Assembly: GCA_946500295.1 (NCBI GenBank)
Contig: CAMMVF010000003.1
Coordinates: 80,912 to 144,911 of the forward strand
Direction of reading: 5' to 3'
Length of the DNA stretch: 64,000 nucleotides
DNA from: an uncultured Clostridia bacterium
Lineage (GTDB): Bacteria; Bacillota; Clostridia; Oscillospirales; Acutalibacteraceae
Shown: piece after piece, positions 1 to 8,464 of the stretch
Numbering within the stretch: the first letter of the stretch is position 1
Layout of the letters: the number at the start of each line of letters is the position of its first letter
Notes under the pieces: model-generated
Database searches by the model: none
The model's input: only the letters and a program-made list of their open reading frames with translations
Told to the model about the DNA's origin: nothing
Made by a program: the position numbers and the translations under genes

Positions 1-2
1 AC

Positions 3-368
3 GATTTTGCACGGCTGTACGACGAAATTATCGCCGCACTTCAGTCCTCGTCAACCCCTGCATACGGCTTAGGTCTATTTTCCAGCATCATCAATTACAC
101 TGCACAGAATTTCACCACACAGGAGCTTGTATTGTTTTGGATTCCGCCGCTTGCATCCTTTGCCCGGATTGTAATTATGATAATCTCGGGTTTTATCGGC
201 AACAAGCTCTATCTCAAGCACTGTGTAAAAAACATTCAAAAAATCAAAGCTGAAAACCCGCCTAATCTCACTGAGGCGCTAAATGCTAAAGGCGGTACAA
301 ATAATGTCGCAGCAGCCGTAGTAGCGGTATGCTATGTGGCTTACAATCTTATTATTATCTTATTTTAG
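3..368 (+). CDS. C-terminal part of a membrane protein (start lies before the window)
   Basis: The reading frame is open from base 3 and closes at a TAG at 366-368, so this is the C-terminal part of a longer protein. The visible part holds a hydrophobic segment (FARIVIMIISGFIG), a basic-polar stretch beginning KLYLKHCVKNIQKIK, and a terminal hydrophobic segment (AVVAVCYVAYNLIIILF). This layout resembles DUF2628-like small membrane proteins, in which a lysine-rich loop with 'LxxK' sits between membrane helices, but that is a weak family guess. The stop codon overlaps the start of the galU ribosome site, so the gene is probably cotranscribed with galU. Confidence 0.6.
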   Translation, partial: DFARLYDEIIAALQSSSTPAYGLGLFSSIINYTAQNFTTQELVLFWIPPLASFARIVIMIISGFIGNKLYLKHCVKNIQKIKAENPPNLTEALNAKGGTNNVAAAVVAVCYVAYNLIIILF

Positions 369-378
369 GAGGAGAAGC

Positions 379-1248
379 ATGAAAATAACAAAGGCAATTA
401 TACCGGCAGCAGGACTGGGAACAAGGGTACTTCCCGCTACCAAAGCCATGCCGAAAGAAATGCTTCCGATAGTGGACAAGCCCTCAATTCAATATATAGT
501 TGAGGAGGCGGTCGCTTCGGGAATTACAGATATACTAATTATCACCAATCGCGGAAAGGGAATAATAGAGGATCACTTTGACCGCTCGCCGCAGCTCGAA
601 TACAGTTTGGAGCTCAGCGGAAAGGCCGAAATGCTCGAACAGCTCAGGGCGATATCCGACATGGCGAACATCTACACCATTCGCCAAAAGGAGACTAAAG
701 GACTGGGACACGCAATCAGCCGTGCAAAGACCTTTGCAAACGGAGAGCCGGTCGCCGTACTCTACGGCGATGATGTCATCATAGGCGAACACCCCGCCTG
801 CGGACAGCTCATCGAGGCTTACGATAAATATGGACTGGGAGTAGTCGGTGTAAAGGAGGTTCCTCCCGAGGATATACATAAGTACAGCTCTCTCAAGGTT
901 GAGCACCTGGAGGGAAGGATATACAAGTGCACAGACATGGTGGAAAAACCGGATAAAGATCATGTGCTTTCATATTTCTCAATACTCGGTCGCTGTGTGC
1001 TGCCTCCGGAGATTTTTGACATTCTCGAGCGCACCAAGCCCGGCGTCGGCGGGGAAATTCAGCTTACGGACGCAATGCGCGAGCTTGCAGTCACAAAGGG
1101 TATGACGGCTGTGGATTTTGAAGGCGTCCGCTACGACATGGGCAATAAGCTGGGCATTTTAAAAGCTACCGTAGAAGTCGCTTTAAATCACCCTGAGGTT
1201 GGTCAGGGCTTCCGCAATTATCTCAAAGAGATATCTCAAACCCTTTGA
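379..1248 (+). CDS. galU: UTP--glucose-1-phosphate uridylyltransferase
   Basis: This cytoplasmic enzyme makes UDP-glucose from UTP and glucose-1-phosphate for cell-wall and capsule glycans. The 289-residue protein has the nucleotidyltransferase signature near its N-terminus (AIIPAAGLGTRVLPATKAMP) and then MLPIVDKPSIQYIVEE, both typical of bacterial GalU, and it has normal family length. The start at 379 is chosen because AGGAGG lies at 367-373 with correct spacing; an upstream in-frame start would overlap the previous gene and add residues foreign to the family. It follows the preceding membrane-protein gene closely and is followed by a clear terminator. Identification is secure. Confidence 0.95.
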   Translation: MKITKAIIPAAGLGTRVLPATKAMPKEMLPIVDKPSIQYIVEEAVASGITDILIITNRGKGIIEDHFDRSPQLEYSLELSGKAEMLEQLRAISDMANIYTIRQKETKGLGHAISRAKTFANGEPVAVLYGDDVIIGEHPACGQLIEAYDKYGLGVVGVKEVPPEDIHKYSSLKVEHLEGRIYKCTDMVEKPDKDHVLSYFSILGRCVLPPEIFDILERTKPGVGGEIQLTDAMRELAVTKGMTAVDFEGVRYDMGNKLGILKATVEVALNHPEVGQGFRNYLKEISQTL

Positions 1249-1277
1249 TTAATCAGTCATTAAGGTATATTATTTTA

Positions 1278-1317
1278 AAAATCGGGTCAGGCTTTTCAGT
1301 CTGTCCCGATTTTTTTA
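1278..1317 (+). terminator. Rho-independent terminator of galU
   Basis: An ATCGGG(T)CAG stem pairs with CTGTCCCGAT across a short loop and is followed by a run of T residues. It ends the galU transcript, and a dispersed repeat begins directly at the end of the T-run. Confidence 0.85.
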
Positions 1318-1430
1318 AATCGTCGCCGGGGAGCTTTGCTCCTCAGGGTTTCGGTGGGGATTAAACCTCACTGAAAGGCTGAATGTCTCCCGCCGCCTAC
1401 AGAGGCTGGGGACATCGGCAACTTGGTTAT
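1317..1430 (+). repeat. Dispersed modular repeat, copy 1 (B+C form)
   Basis: It begins AAATCGTCGCCGGGGAGC and ends GGCAACTTGGTTAT. It carries block B (GGGAGCTTTGCTCCTCAGGG hairpin, GGATTAAACCTCA, CTGAATG) and block C (CGCCGCCTACAGAGGC through ACTTGGTTAT) but lacks block A, which contains GACAAGCTCGTTTGATCAC. It lies between galU and spoIIR, which converge. Confidence 0.9.
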
Positions 1431-1479
1431 ATACAATTATTGTAAATTTAAAATCTAATAATGTACAGGCGTTTGAAAG

Positions 1480-2094
1480 TTAATCCTCCGAATTAAATAT
1501 CGACCTGATATAATCGTACAGCTCGACTATTTTAAAGCCTATCTCGTACTCTTCACCGCCATCCAAAAGCTGCTCCTCCTCATCAGTAAATACCTCCTTC
1601 TCCTCCACCGCACCGGACAGGCAAATAGGCGGAAAGAGTACGCACCACCAGTTTTTGCCCTCGGCTTCGCCAAGCTTAATTCTTAAAGCGTCATAAAATC
1701 CCGCCGGCATTGTGCTTTCTCCATATTCTCTGGTATTAAAGTACATGTGGGTTATCTCACAGCTTGCTGTGTAGTCTGCGCCGAGAGCTTTAAGCTCGGA
1801 GTTTAAAAATTTTTCAATCTTATCTTTATTCTTCCCCGCATACTGAGCTGCATCAGACTTGGACAGAGGACAGCCCAAAAGCTCCTCAGAATGTTCCAAA
1901 AGCGAGTCCCGAAGCTTGAGTTTTATCTCCTGGTCCTGCTGGGAATCGGAGTTGGCGAGTATATGCAATCTCAAAACCTTCTCTGAAAGCTCTGCGCACT
2001 GCGCTGAAAAATCAACACCAGCCGTCAGCAAAGAAAAGATAAACATGGTAATTATAATTCTGGAAAAAAGCCCTGACGCCAAAAATTTCTTCAT
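1480..2094 (-). CDS. spoIIR: Stage II sporulation protein R
   Basis: SpoIIR is made in the forespore and secreted to trigger SpoIIGA cleavage of pro-sigma-E in the mother cell. The 204-residue protein starts with an N-terminal membrane or signal segment (IIITMFIFSLLTAG) followed by the family motif LRLHILANSDSQQDQEIKLK and a conserved central part containing CEITHMYFNTREYG. An in-frame TTG six codons upstream gives a longer reading frame, but the ATG at 2094 with MKKFLASGLF is the better start. In B. subtilis the gene is under sigma-F control. Its leader here contains a strong hairpin that includes the ribosome-site region (separate entry). It points away from galU's terminator and lies downstream of ispE on the same strand. 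Confidence 0.93.
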   Translation of the reverse strand: MKKFLASGLFSRIIITMFIFSLLTAGVDFSAQCAELSEKVLRLHILANSDSQQDQEIKLKLRDSLLEHSEELLGCPLSKSDAAQYAGKNKDKIEKFLNSELKALGADYTASCEITHMYFNTREYGESTMPAGFYDALRIKLGEAEGKNWWCVLFPPICLSGAVEEKEVFTDEEEQLLDGGEEYEIGFKIVELYDYIRSIFNSED

Positions 2095-2140
2095 AAAAAA
2101 CCTGCCCTTCAAGATTTCTGTCTTGATTATGGGCAGGTTT
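2095..2140 (-). terminator. Terminator-like hairpin abutting the spoIIR start
   Basis: On the minus strand AAACCTGCCC (from 2140) pairs perfectly with GGGCAGGTTT (to 2098) around an inner hairpin TCAAGA-N6-TCTTGA, and the stem is followed by T residues up to the spoIIR ATG. The structure looks like an intrinsic terminator for the lrp-aminotransferase-ispE operon, but its 3' arm also contains the only purine-rich ribosome-site candidate of spoIIR, so it could also control spoIIR translation. Confidence 0.7.
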
Positions 2141-2163
2141 ATGATTTATATTCGCCTTTATTT

Positions 2164-2322
2164 AAATCTTCGCCTGCGTGACAAGCTCGTTTGATCACAC
2201 CTGCGACGATTGCAACCATCGTCGGGGAGCTTTGCTCCTCAGGATTGGGGGATTAAACCTCACCGAAAGACTGAATGTCCCCCGCCGCCTACTCAGGCGA
2301 GGGACATCAGCGACTTGGTTAT
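2164..2322 (+). repeat. Dispersed modular repeat, copy 2 (full A+B+C form)
   Basis: This is one of two full-length copies. It runs AAATCTTCGCCTGCGTGAC (block A), then CGACGAT-N7-ATCGTCG and GGGAGCTTTGCTCC hairpins (block B), then GCCGCCTACTCAGGCGAGG through GACTTGGTTAT (block C). The right end overlaps the stop codon of ispE, which reads toward it. Confidence 0.9.
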
Positions 2323-3194
2323 TTTTCGATAATCACACAGCCGTGCTTTTGAGGCTCAGCTATAAAAATATTATCATAACTCTCGCTGAGCTTTGCCCTG
2401 CACATTTCGAGCGCAGGCCTGTCCTGAGGTGTAAATAATCCATATACGGTCGGACCGCTGCCGCTCATCAGAGCGCCCATTGCGCCATAGAGGAGCATGG
2501 TGTTTTTGATATCTTTGACCTCCGACAGTCCCAAAACCTCCTCGAATTTATTGTAAAGGTTTGAGCTTACTGTATAGAGATTTCCCGTTTTTAAGCCGTC
2601 GATGACGTTTGATGTGTTTAGTCTCTTCTCGTCATATCCGAAATCATCACAAAGCTTATATGCAACAGGTGTGGAGACATTTATATAGGGCTTGCAAATA
2701 AGAATCAGGCAATCGGGCAGATTCTCCACCCTTTCTATCTGAGTTCCTGTGCCCAACGCCTTGCAGGTGCCGCCGATTATGCAAAACGGAACGTCTGCTC
2801 CGACAGCCGCACCAATATCGCAAAGCTGCTCAGTGGTAAACGGCTGCCCGCGCAGTGAATTTAAAGCCGTAAAAACTGCCGCTGCGTCCGCACTTCCGCC
2901 GGCGATACCCGCCTGCATCGGAATATTCTTTTCTATATGAATCTTTACAAGCTTTTCAAGTCCCGTCTTCTCCATGAATATCTTTGCAGCCTTATACGCT
3001 GTGTTGCGCTCGTCACAGGGAAGCTCCGGACGGCTCGTACTCAAGGCAATTCCGCTGCCCGGCAAAAGCTCAACCGTTACCTCATCTGCAAGCGACACCG
3101 ACTGCATTATCATATCTACCGTATGATAGCCGTTTTCAAGCTTGCCCAATATATTGAGCGTGAGATTTATTTTTGCATTCGCACGTACGAGCAA
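2319..3194 (-). CDS. ispE: 4-diphosphocytidyl-2-C-methyl-D-erythritol kinase
   Basis: IspE phosphorylates CDP-methylerythritol in the non-mevalonate isoprenoid pathway. The 291-residue protein shows the GHMP-kinase pattern: N-terminal ANAKINLTLNI, the ATP-binding glycine-rich motif PMQAGIAGGSADAAAV near residue 90, and a C-terminal GALMSGSGPTVYGLF motif. The start is a TTG at 3194 preceded by a GGGTGAGGG ribosome site. The gene sits 10 bases after the aminotransferase stop on the same strand. Its TAA stop is provided by the ATAACCAAG end of dispersed repeat copy 2. Confidence 0.95.
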   Translation of the reverse strand: MLVRANAKINLTLNILGKLENGYHTVDMIMQSVSLADEVTVELLPGSGIALSTSRPELPCDERNTAYKAAKIFMEKTGLEKLVKIHIEKNIPMQAGIAGGSADAAAVFTALNSLRGQPFTTEQLCDIGAAVGADVPFCIIGGTCKALGTGTQIERVENLPDCLILICKPYINVSTPVAYKLCDDFGYDEKRLNTSNVIDGLKTGNLYTVSSNLYNKFEEVLGLSEVKDIKNTMLLYGAMGALMSGSGPTVYGLFTPQDRPALEMCRAKLSESYDNIFIAEPQKHGCVIIEK

Positions 3195-3204
3195 ACCCTC
3201 ACCC

Positions 3205-4380
3205 CTATTTCTTGATTTCGTTTAAATATTCCTCTATCCTGTTTAAAGCCTCTCCCAGATGATTTAATGAGTAGGAATATGAGACCCTGATATAACCCTC
3301 GCCGCACTGACCAAAGGCATTTCCGGGCACTACGGCAACATGCTTTGCATTTATAAGACCCATGCAAAATTCTTCAGAGGTCATACCCGTGCTCTTTATA
3401 CACGGGAAACAGTAAAAAGCACCATGAGGCTCAAAGCAATCAAGCCCCATCTTTTGGAAGCTTCCCACTACCAAACGGCGGCGCATATCATACTGCTTTT
3501 TCATATTCTCAATATCGCTGTCGCCGTTTTTTAACGCTTCGATAGCCGCATATTGCGCGGTAGTCGGCGCGCTCATTATTGCAAACTGGTGAAGCTTGGT
3601 CATCTGATCCAAAATCGGAGCGGGGCCGAGAGCATAGCCCAGTCTCCAACCCGTCATTGCATAGGATTTTGAAAAGCCGCTGATAACTACGGTGCGCCCC
3701 CTCATTCCTTCAATGCTTGAAAAAGTGACATGGCTTTCATTGCCGTAGGTTAGCTCACCGTAGATTTCATCTGAAAGCACCATAAGGTTGTGCTTTTTAA
3801 CTACTTCCGCAATAGCCTCTAAATCGCTGCGGCGCATTACGGCTCCAGTCGGGTTGTTCGGATAGGGCAGAATTAAGAGCTTAGACTTTGGAGTTATGTA
3901 GCTTTCAAGCTCCTCAGCAGTCAGCCTGAAGCTGTTTTCAGCCTTGGTCTCAATCAGTACCGGGACGCCGTCAGCCATTTCCGCAAGAGGCTCGTAACAT
4001 ACAAAGCTCGGCTGAGGGATTAAGACCTCGTCGCCGGGGTTGATAAGACAGCGGATACAAATATCTATAGCTTCGCTGCCTCCAACCGTTACCAAGGTCT
4101 CAGTATTCGGGTCGTACTCTACGCCGAAACGGCGGTTAAAGTAACGGCAGATTTCCTCTCTCAATGCGGCGAATCCCCTGTTCGGACTGTACCAGGTCTT
4201 ACCCTTTTCAAGGGTGCGTATCCCCTCCTCCCTGACGTGCCAGGGAGTTTTGAAGTCCGGCTCGCCGATACTCAGGGAGATAACGTGCTCCATCTCGTTG
4301 GCTATGTCAAAAAACCTTCTTATACCAGATGGCTTTATCTCCTTTACCTTGGAGCTCAGAACCTTCTCGTAATCTATCAT
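3205..4380 (-). CDS. Pyridoxal-phosphate class I/II aminotransferase
   Basis: This is a fold-type I PLP aminotransferase of the PatA/AspC-like group. Visible features are the N-terminal ISLSIGEPDFKTP, the substrate region YPNNPTGAV, and the PLP-lysine motif VVISGFSKSYAMTGWRLGY. The 391-residue length is normal. The ATG at 4380 shares one base with the TGA stop of the upstream Lrp-type regulator (TGATG), which implies translational coupling and suggests that the regulator responds to an amino acid this enzyme uses. The exact amino donor cannot be read from sequence; aspartate, alanine or aromatic substrates are all possible. Confidence 0.88.
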   Translation of the reverse strand: MIDYEKVLSSKVKEIKPSGIRRFFDIANEMEHVISLSIGEPDFKTPWHVREEGIRTLEKGKTWYSPNRGFAALREEICRYFNRRFGVEYDPNTETLVTVGGSEAIDICIRCLINPGDEVLIPQPSFVCYEPLAEMADGVPVLIETKAENSFRLTAEELESYITPKSKLLILPYPNNPTGAVMRRSDLEAIAEVVKKHNLMVLSDEIYGELTYGNESHVTFSSIEGMRGRTVVISGFSKSYAMTGWRLGYALGPAPILDQMTKLHQFAIMSAPTTAQYAAIEALKNGDSDIENMKKQYDMRRRLVVGSFQKMGLDCFEPHGAFYCFPCIKSTGMTSEEFCMGLINAKHVAVVPGNAFGQCGEGYIRVSYSYSLNHLGEALNRIEEYLNEIKK

Positions 4381-4862
4381 CACAAAACCAAGCTCCTTTT
4401 ATCTTCCTCGGAGTCGTCCTCATAAAAATCTATGCCCGATTCCTTGTATTTTTTGAGAAGGAAGTGGGTCGATGTTGATAACACAGACTCAATGGTGGAA
4501 AGCCTTCTCGATACGAACATTGCGACGTCCTGCATTGTCTTTCCCGTTACATAGGCGGCAAAATCATAATCTCCAGCCATAAGGTAAAGGCTCTCGACCT
4601 CATCAAAGCTCATTATCTTGGCGGCGATATCGTCAAATCCCTTATCCTTTTCGGGGGTTACTTTAATCTCTATCATGGCAAGAACTCCGGAATCCTCTAC
4701 CTTATCCCAGTCAACAATCGCCTGATAGCCCTTTATCAAGCCCTGAGATTCATACTCGGCTATCTGCTTATCCAGATAATCCTTAGGCTCGTCAAGTATC
4801 ATCGAAAGCTCCTCAGTAGTAAATTTGGAGTTAGAGCTTAAAAGCTTAAGTAATTCGTCCAT
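4380..4862 (-). CDS. Lrp/AsnC-family transcriptional regulator
   Basis: The protein has about 160 residues with an N-terminal winged-helix (FTTEELSMILDEPKDYLDKQ) and a C-terminal RAM/ligand domain (MIEIKVTPEKDKGFDDIA through ESLYLMAGDYDFAAYV). The start at 4862 is preferred because GGAGG lies eight bases upstream; an ATG five codons earlier overlaps that site. It is the first gene of a three-gene operon with the aminotransferase and ispE and is preceded by a good sigma-A promoter. Lrp-type regulators sense amino acids and often control adjacent transaminases, which fits this arrangement. Confidence 0.88.
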   Translation of the reverse strand: MDELLKLLSSNSKFTTEELSMILDEPKDYLDKQIAEYESQGLIKGYQAIVDWDKVEDSGVLAMIEIKVTPEKDKGFDDIAAKIMSFDEVESLYLMAGDYDFAAYVTGKTMQDVAMFVSRRLSTIESVLSTSTHFLLKKYKESGIDFYEDDSEEDKRSLVL

Positions 4863-4891
4863 ATCTTTATCCTCCATAAAATCTTTTTTTC

Positions 4892-4921
4892 ATTATATTA
4901 CGCTTAGACAAAAAAGTCCAA
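4892..4921 (-). promoter_or_regulatory. Sigma-A promoter of the lrp-aminotransferase-ispE operon
   Basis: On the minus strand TTGGAC is followed after 18 bases by a perfect TATAAT. Transcription would start about 25 bases before the lrp ribosome site. Confidence 0.75.
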
Positions 4922-4949
4922 CAATTTATGCGGCCAGCCCGAAAAAAAG

Positions 4950-5020
4950 TAACCAAGTCGCCGATGTCCCCGCCTCTGTAGGCGGCGTGATCAAACGAGC
5001 TTGTCACGCAGGCGAAGATT
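4950..5020 (-). repeat. Dispersed modular repeat, copy 3 (A+C form)
   Basis: Read on the minus strand it runs AATCTTCGCCTGCGTGACAA, GCTCGTTTGATCAC, GCCGCCTACAGAGGCGGGG and ends GACTTGGTTA. Block B is cleanly missing. It ends 10 bases from the stop of the NAD synthetase gene. Confidence 0.9.
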
Positions 5021-5029
5021 CAAAAAAGG

Positions 5030-6940
5030 TCAGTCCCTAATATCCTCAAGCTGTGATAGCCAAAGCGCTGAGGAAGCGTCGCTGGGCATTCTGAAATCTC
5101 CCCTTGGAGAAAGTGTAACAGAGCCCACCTTCGGTCCGTCGGGCAGGCAGGATCGTTTGAACTGCTGAGCAAAGAATCTCCTGACAAAAACCTTTAGCCA
5201 GTGCAGGATAGTCTCCTTGTCATAAACGCCGTCAAAGGCGAGCTTTGCGATTCTATATATTTTTAGCGGCGTGAAACCGTAGCGAACCAGATAGTATAAA
5301 AAGAAATCGTGAAGCTCATAGGGACCGACTATCTCCTCTGTTTTTTGCGAGATATCCCCGTCCTTCGGTGGCAAAAGCTCGGGACTTACCGGAGTATCGA
5401 GAATATCGAGCAACGCTGTCTTTAAGACCCCAGTGCTGTTGTCGGCCTCAAACTTTGTAATATATCTGACTAAGGTTTTGGGAATTGAGCTGTTTATGGC
5501 ATACATTGACATATGGTCGCCGTTGTATGTTGCCCAACCGAGGGCAAGCTCGGACAAATCCCCCGTTCCTATTACAAGGGCTGAATTTTTGTTCGCTATA
5601 TCCATGAGCACCTGAGTGCGCTCACGAGCCTGAGAATTTTCAAAGGTGACATCCAGCACATTGGGATCCTGACCGATATCAGCAAAATGCCTTTTTACTG
5701 CCTCTGTAATATCCACCTCGAGGAAGCTAACCGAATACGCCTCGCTGAGCTTTTCCGCGTTTGACTTCGTTCTCTTAGTGGTACCAAAGCAGGGCATAGT
5801 CACTGCGATAATATTCTTTCTCGGGATATTGAGCATATCAAAAGCATGAACGGCGGCAATTAAAGCCAGGGTGGAATCCAATCCTCCTGACAAGCCGATT
5901 ACAACATGGCTCATTCCCGTGTGCTTCAGTCTGGTTGCAAGCCCTGTAGCTTGTAAGGAGAGTATCTCGTCGCAGCGCTCAGTCACTCTGTCATAATCCG
6001 AGGGAACGAAGGGACTTGGGTCAAAATGTCTTGTAAGCTCAGTAGTTTTGATTGGAAGCTCAAAGTATATCTCCTCAACCTCGCAATCCGCTGATTTCGG
6101 GAAGGTGTTCATCCTCCTGCGCTCAGAGCTGAGCTTAAAAACATCTATATCAGCGTATGAAATATTTTGGGTAAAACGGTCGGACTGAGCCAGCACTGCC
6201 CCGTTTTCGCAGATAATATTGTGGGAGGAATAAACCAAGTCTGTTGTAGATTCCCCAAAGCCGCAGTCGGAGTAAATATATCCGCAGATGGTCTTTGCCG
6301 ACTGCATTTTTACAAGGGAAAGTCTGTAATCCCTCTTGCCAACTATCTCATCGCTCGCCGAAGGGTTGACTATTATCGTAGCGCCAGCTGCCGCCAAGGT
6401 CTCACTCGGCGGAGAAACCACCCACAAATCCTCACATATCTCAACCCCAACTGTAAGCTGCGGCATAGAAGCGCAGCGAAACACAGCCCTCGGCAAAATA
6501 GCTGTCTCAAAGCCTGCATAATTAATGAGTTTAACTTCTTCGCCGGGGGTAAAATGCCTGCGCTCGTAAAACTCGGAATAATTCGGTATATTAATTTTGG
6601 GAACCAAACCCAAAAGCTCCCCTCTGCACACTACGGCTGCACAGTTGTACAACGCTGAGAGATGAGCTACGGGAACTCCGAAAATAACAAGGGCGTCTAT
6701 CTCCTCAGTGGCCTTTATTATCCTTCTCGCCTCAGCTTCACTGCTTTCGAGCAGAGATTGCTGCAAAAACAAATCGGAACAGGTATAGCCTGTGACAGAG
6801 AGCTCCGGAAAGGCTATTACTACAGCTCCGGAGCGTGCAGCTGTCTGAATATTTTTAATTATTTCATCGGCATTGTACTTACAGTCCGCCACTCTGAGCG
6901 AGGGGGTAACTGCCGCTGTCTTAATAAATCCATCCTTCAA
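5030..6940 (-). CDS. nadE: Glutamine-hydrolysing NAD(+) synthase
   Basis: This enzyme amidates nicotinic acid adenine dinucleotide to NAD using ammonia freed from glutamine. The 636-residue protein joins an N-terminal nitrilase-type glutaminase, with the triad seen as E46 (AFPELSVTGY), K in LVPKINIPNY and C in GVEICEDLW, to a C-terminal NAD synthase with the PP-loop VIGLSGGLDSTLALIAA near residue 355. The two-domain layout matches long NadE proteins. Translation starts at a TTG at 6940 with GGAGG seven bases upstream, and this codon overlaps the TGA of the preceding polymerase gene (TTGA), indicating coupling. Confidence 0.95.
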   Translation of the reverse strand: MKDGFIKTAAVTPSLRVADCKYNADEIIKNIQTAARSGAVVIAFPELSVTGYTCSDLFLQQSLLESSEAEARRIIKATEEIDALVIFGVPVAHLSALYNCAAVVCRGELLGLVPKINIPNYSEFYERRHFTPGEEVKLINYAGFETAILPRAVFRCASMPQLTVGVEICEDLWVVSPPSETLAAAGATIIVNPSASDEIVGKRDYRLSLVKMQSAKTICGYIYSDCGFGESTTDLVYSSHNIICENGAVLAQSDRFTQNISYADIDVFKLSSERRRMNTFPKSADCEVEEIYFELPIKTTELTRHFDPSPFVPSDYDRVTERCDEILSLQATGLATRLKHTGMSHVVIGLSGGLDSTLALIAAVHAFDMLNIPRKNIIAVTMPCFGTTKRTKSNAEKLSEAYSVSFLEVDITEAVKRHFADIGQDPNVLDVTFENSQARERTQVLMDIANKNSALVIGTGDLSELALGWATYNGDHMSMYAINSSIPKTLVRYITKFEADNSTGVLKTALLDILDTPVSPELLPPKDGDISQKTEEIVGPYELHDFFLYYLVRYGFTPLKIYRIAKLAFDGVYDKETILHWLKVFVRRFFAQQFKRSCLPDGPKVGSVTLSPRGDFRMPSDASSALWLSQLEDIRD

Positions 6941-8463
6941 TTCTTTTCCTCCAATTCTTCGTCTGCAACCTCTATATCCGTCGGAGCGTCGTAATAATCG
7001 GCGTCCCTTTCCTCTTTCTTGTTAAACTTAAATCTTATCCTATCATTTATATGGTCATATTTCAGCATAAACACCGAGGCATACCCCAGCACTGCCCAGA
7101 ATATTAAAACCATGAAGCTCTGTTCGTATAACAGTGCTTTCTCAAACAGCGAATAAACGCAATAGGAAAAGATAAAGGAGAATAAACACGGAAAGATGGT
7201 TCTCCTGAGGTTTTTCTTTTCCATAAACAGGCTCTTTACCATGTGCCTGCAAAGGTGGATGGCAAATGCCAAAAAGATTACAAATCCCACTATCCCCGAG
7301 CATACGAGGATGGTTACATATCCATTATGCAAATCCGAGAAATGCAGTCCTCCCTCGATGTATTGCTGCGCATAAGGAACCAGGTTTGCCTTCCCCATTC
7401 CGAACAGCGGATAGTTTATAAATATAATCGCCGCTTCCATAAGCAGGCGTATTCTGCCGCTGTCGAGATTTTTATTTTGATGCTTGAATGTAACAGGCTC
7501 GGTAGCCGCTTCTATAAATTCTCCGGGTGAGATAGTCTGCGTCATACTGTCAGGCAACTGTACCTGCGTTCCTGCTGCAAGAAGCGAGACGGTGTACCCT
7601 GTAAGCAGCCTTGTTCCTACAAGAATAATACAGACGGCAAGACCCATAGCGATAAAGGAGAAGGTCTTTTTTAAAAGCAGCCGCCAGTTCATAAGCTCCC
7701 TTTCCTTAAACACCCTAAAAAATACATAGGTAAGGGCATATACAACGAGGAATACAAAGGAGGCATTTGAATCCGACAGGTACAGGCAAACGAGATTAAA
7801 GCCGGACGCTATAAAGAGCAGCCATTTGTTTGGGTTCTTTGAGCCTCGACCCTTTAAAAGCGGAGCCTTAGTCAGCATATGGGCAAAGATGATAGACACT
7901 GCCGAGATAAAGCCGAGAAGGTTCGGGTTAATAAAAAATCCCGTCAGACGGTTTTCATATATGATACACTCGTAGCCGTACAACTCAAATCCCATACTCA
8001 TACATGCAAACGGAAAGGCGCAAATATTTAACACTGTGGTAAATAGAATAACCAATTTAGCAAGGATATTTATCTCCCTGTAAATTCTCCGCCTGTTTTT
8101 CTCCGTGTGCAGTCCGTAAAACACAAAAAAACAGATGGCAATGTGAGCGTTTATCAGCATATTCCATCCGAAGTTGCTGTTTATATTAATAAGCGCAGTA
8201 ACGGTACAGCTAACGAGATATAGTATGAGGTATTTTACGTATTTTATTTTAAATATACGCCTGTTTCTGATATAGTAGAAGTAAATAATCAGCCCCGCCC
8301 ACGGCATCAGCACATACTGAGCGACAAGGGCGATCTCCCTGATCACGACCACATTTGTAAAAAATAGTGTGAGAAGGTAAACAAGCCTGAATCTGGATGG
8401 ATTGAGAAAGAATTTTTTCAATCCCTTGAATCCTTTACTTAACAAATATATCCCTCTATTCAC
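6937..8463 (-). CDS. O-antigen ligase/polymerase (Wzy)-like membrane protein
   Basis: The 508-residue protein is strongly hydrophobic, with roughly ten or more membrane segments, and carries Wzy_C/O-antigen-ligase landmarks: ENRLTGFFINPNLLGFISAV and the large-loop end DLHNGYVTILVCSGIVGF. In Gram-positive bacteria such proteins polymerise or attach exopolysaccharide or wall-glycan repeat units. It starts at a GTG one base after the stop of the sugar-phosphate transferase gene, so the two are probably translationally coupled, and both would serve a surface glycan. The C-terminal tail is acidic (DIEVADEELEEKN) and overlaps the NAD synthase start. Confidence 0.82.
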   Translation of the reverse strand: MNRGIYLLSKGFKGLKKFFLNPSRFRLVYLLTLFFTNVVVIREIALVAQYVLMPWAGLIIYFYYIRNRRIFKIKYVKYLILYLVSCTVTALININSNFGWNMLINAHIAICFFVFYGLHTEKNRRRIYREINILAKLVILFTTVLNICAFPFACMSMGFELYGYECIIYENRLTGFFINPNLLGFISAVSIIFAHMLTKAPLLKGRGSKNPNKWLLFIASGFNLVCLYLSDSNASFVFLVVYALTYVFFRVFKERELMNWRLLLKKTFSFIAMGLAVCIILVGTRLLTGYTVSLLAAGTQVQLPDSMTQTISPGEFIEAATEPVTFKHQNKNLDSGRIRLLMEAAIIFINYPLFGMGKANLVPYAQQYIEGGLHFSDLHNGYVTILVCSGIVGFVIFLAFAIHLCRHMVKSLFMEKKNLRRTIFPCLFSFIFSYCVYSLFEKALLYEQSFMVLIFWAVLGYASVFMLKYDHINDRIRFKFNKKEERDADYYDAPTDIEVADEELEEKN

Positions 8464-8464
8464 T

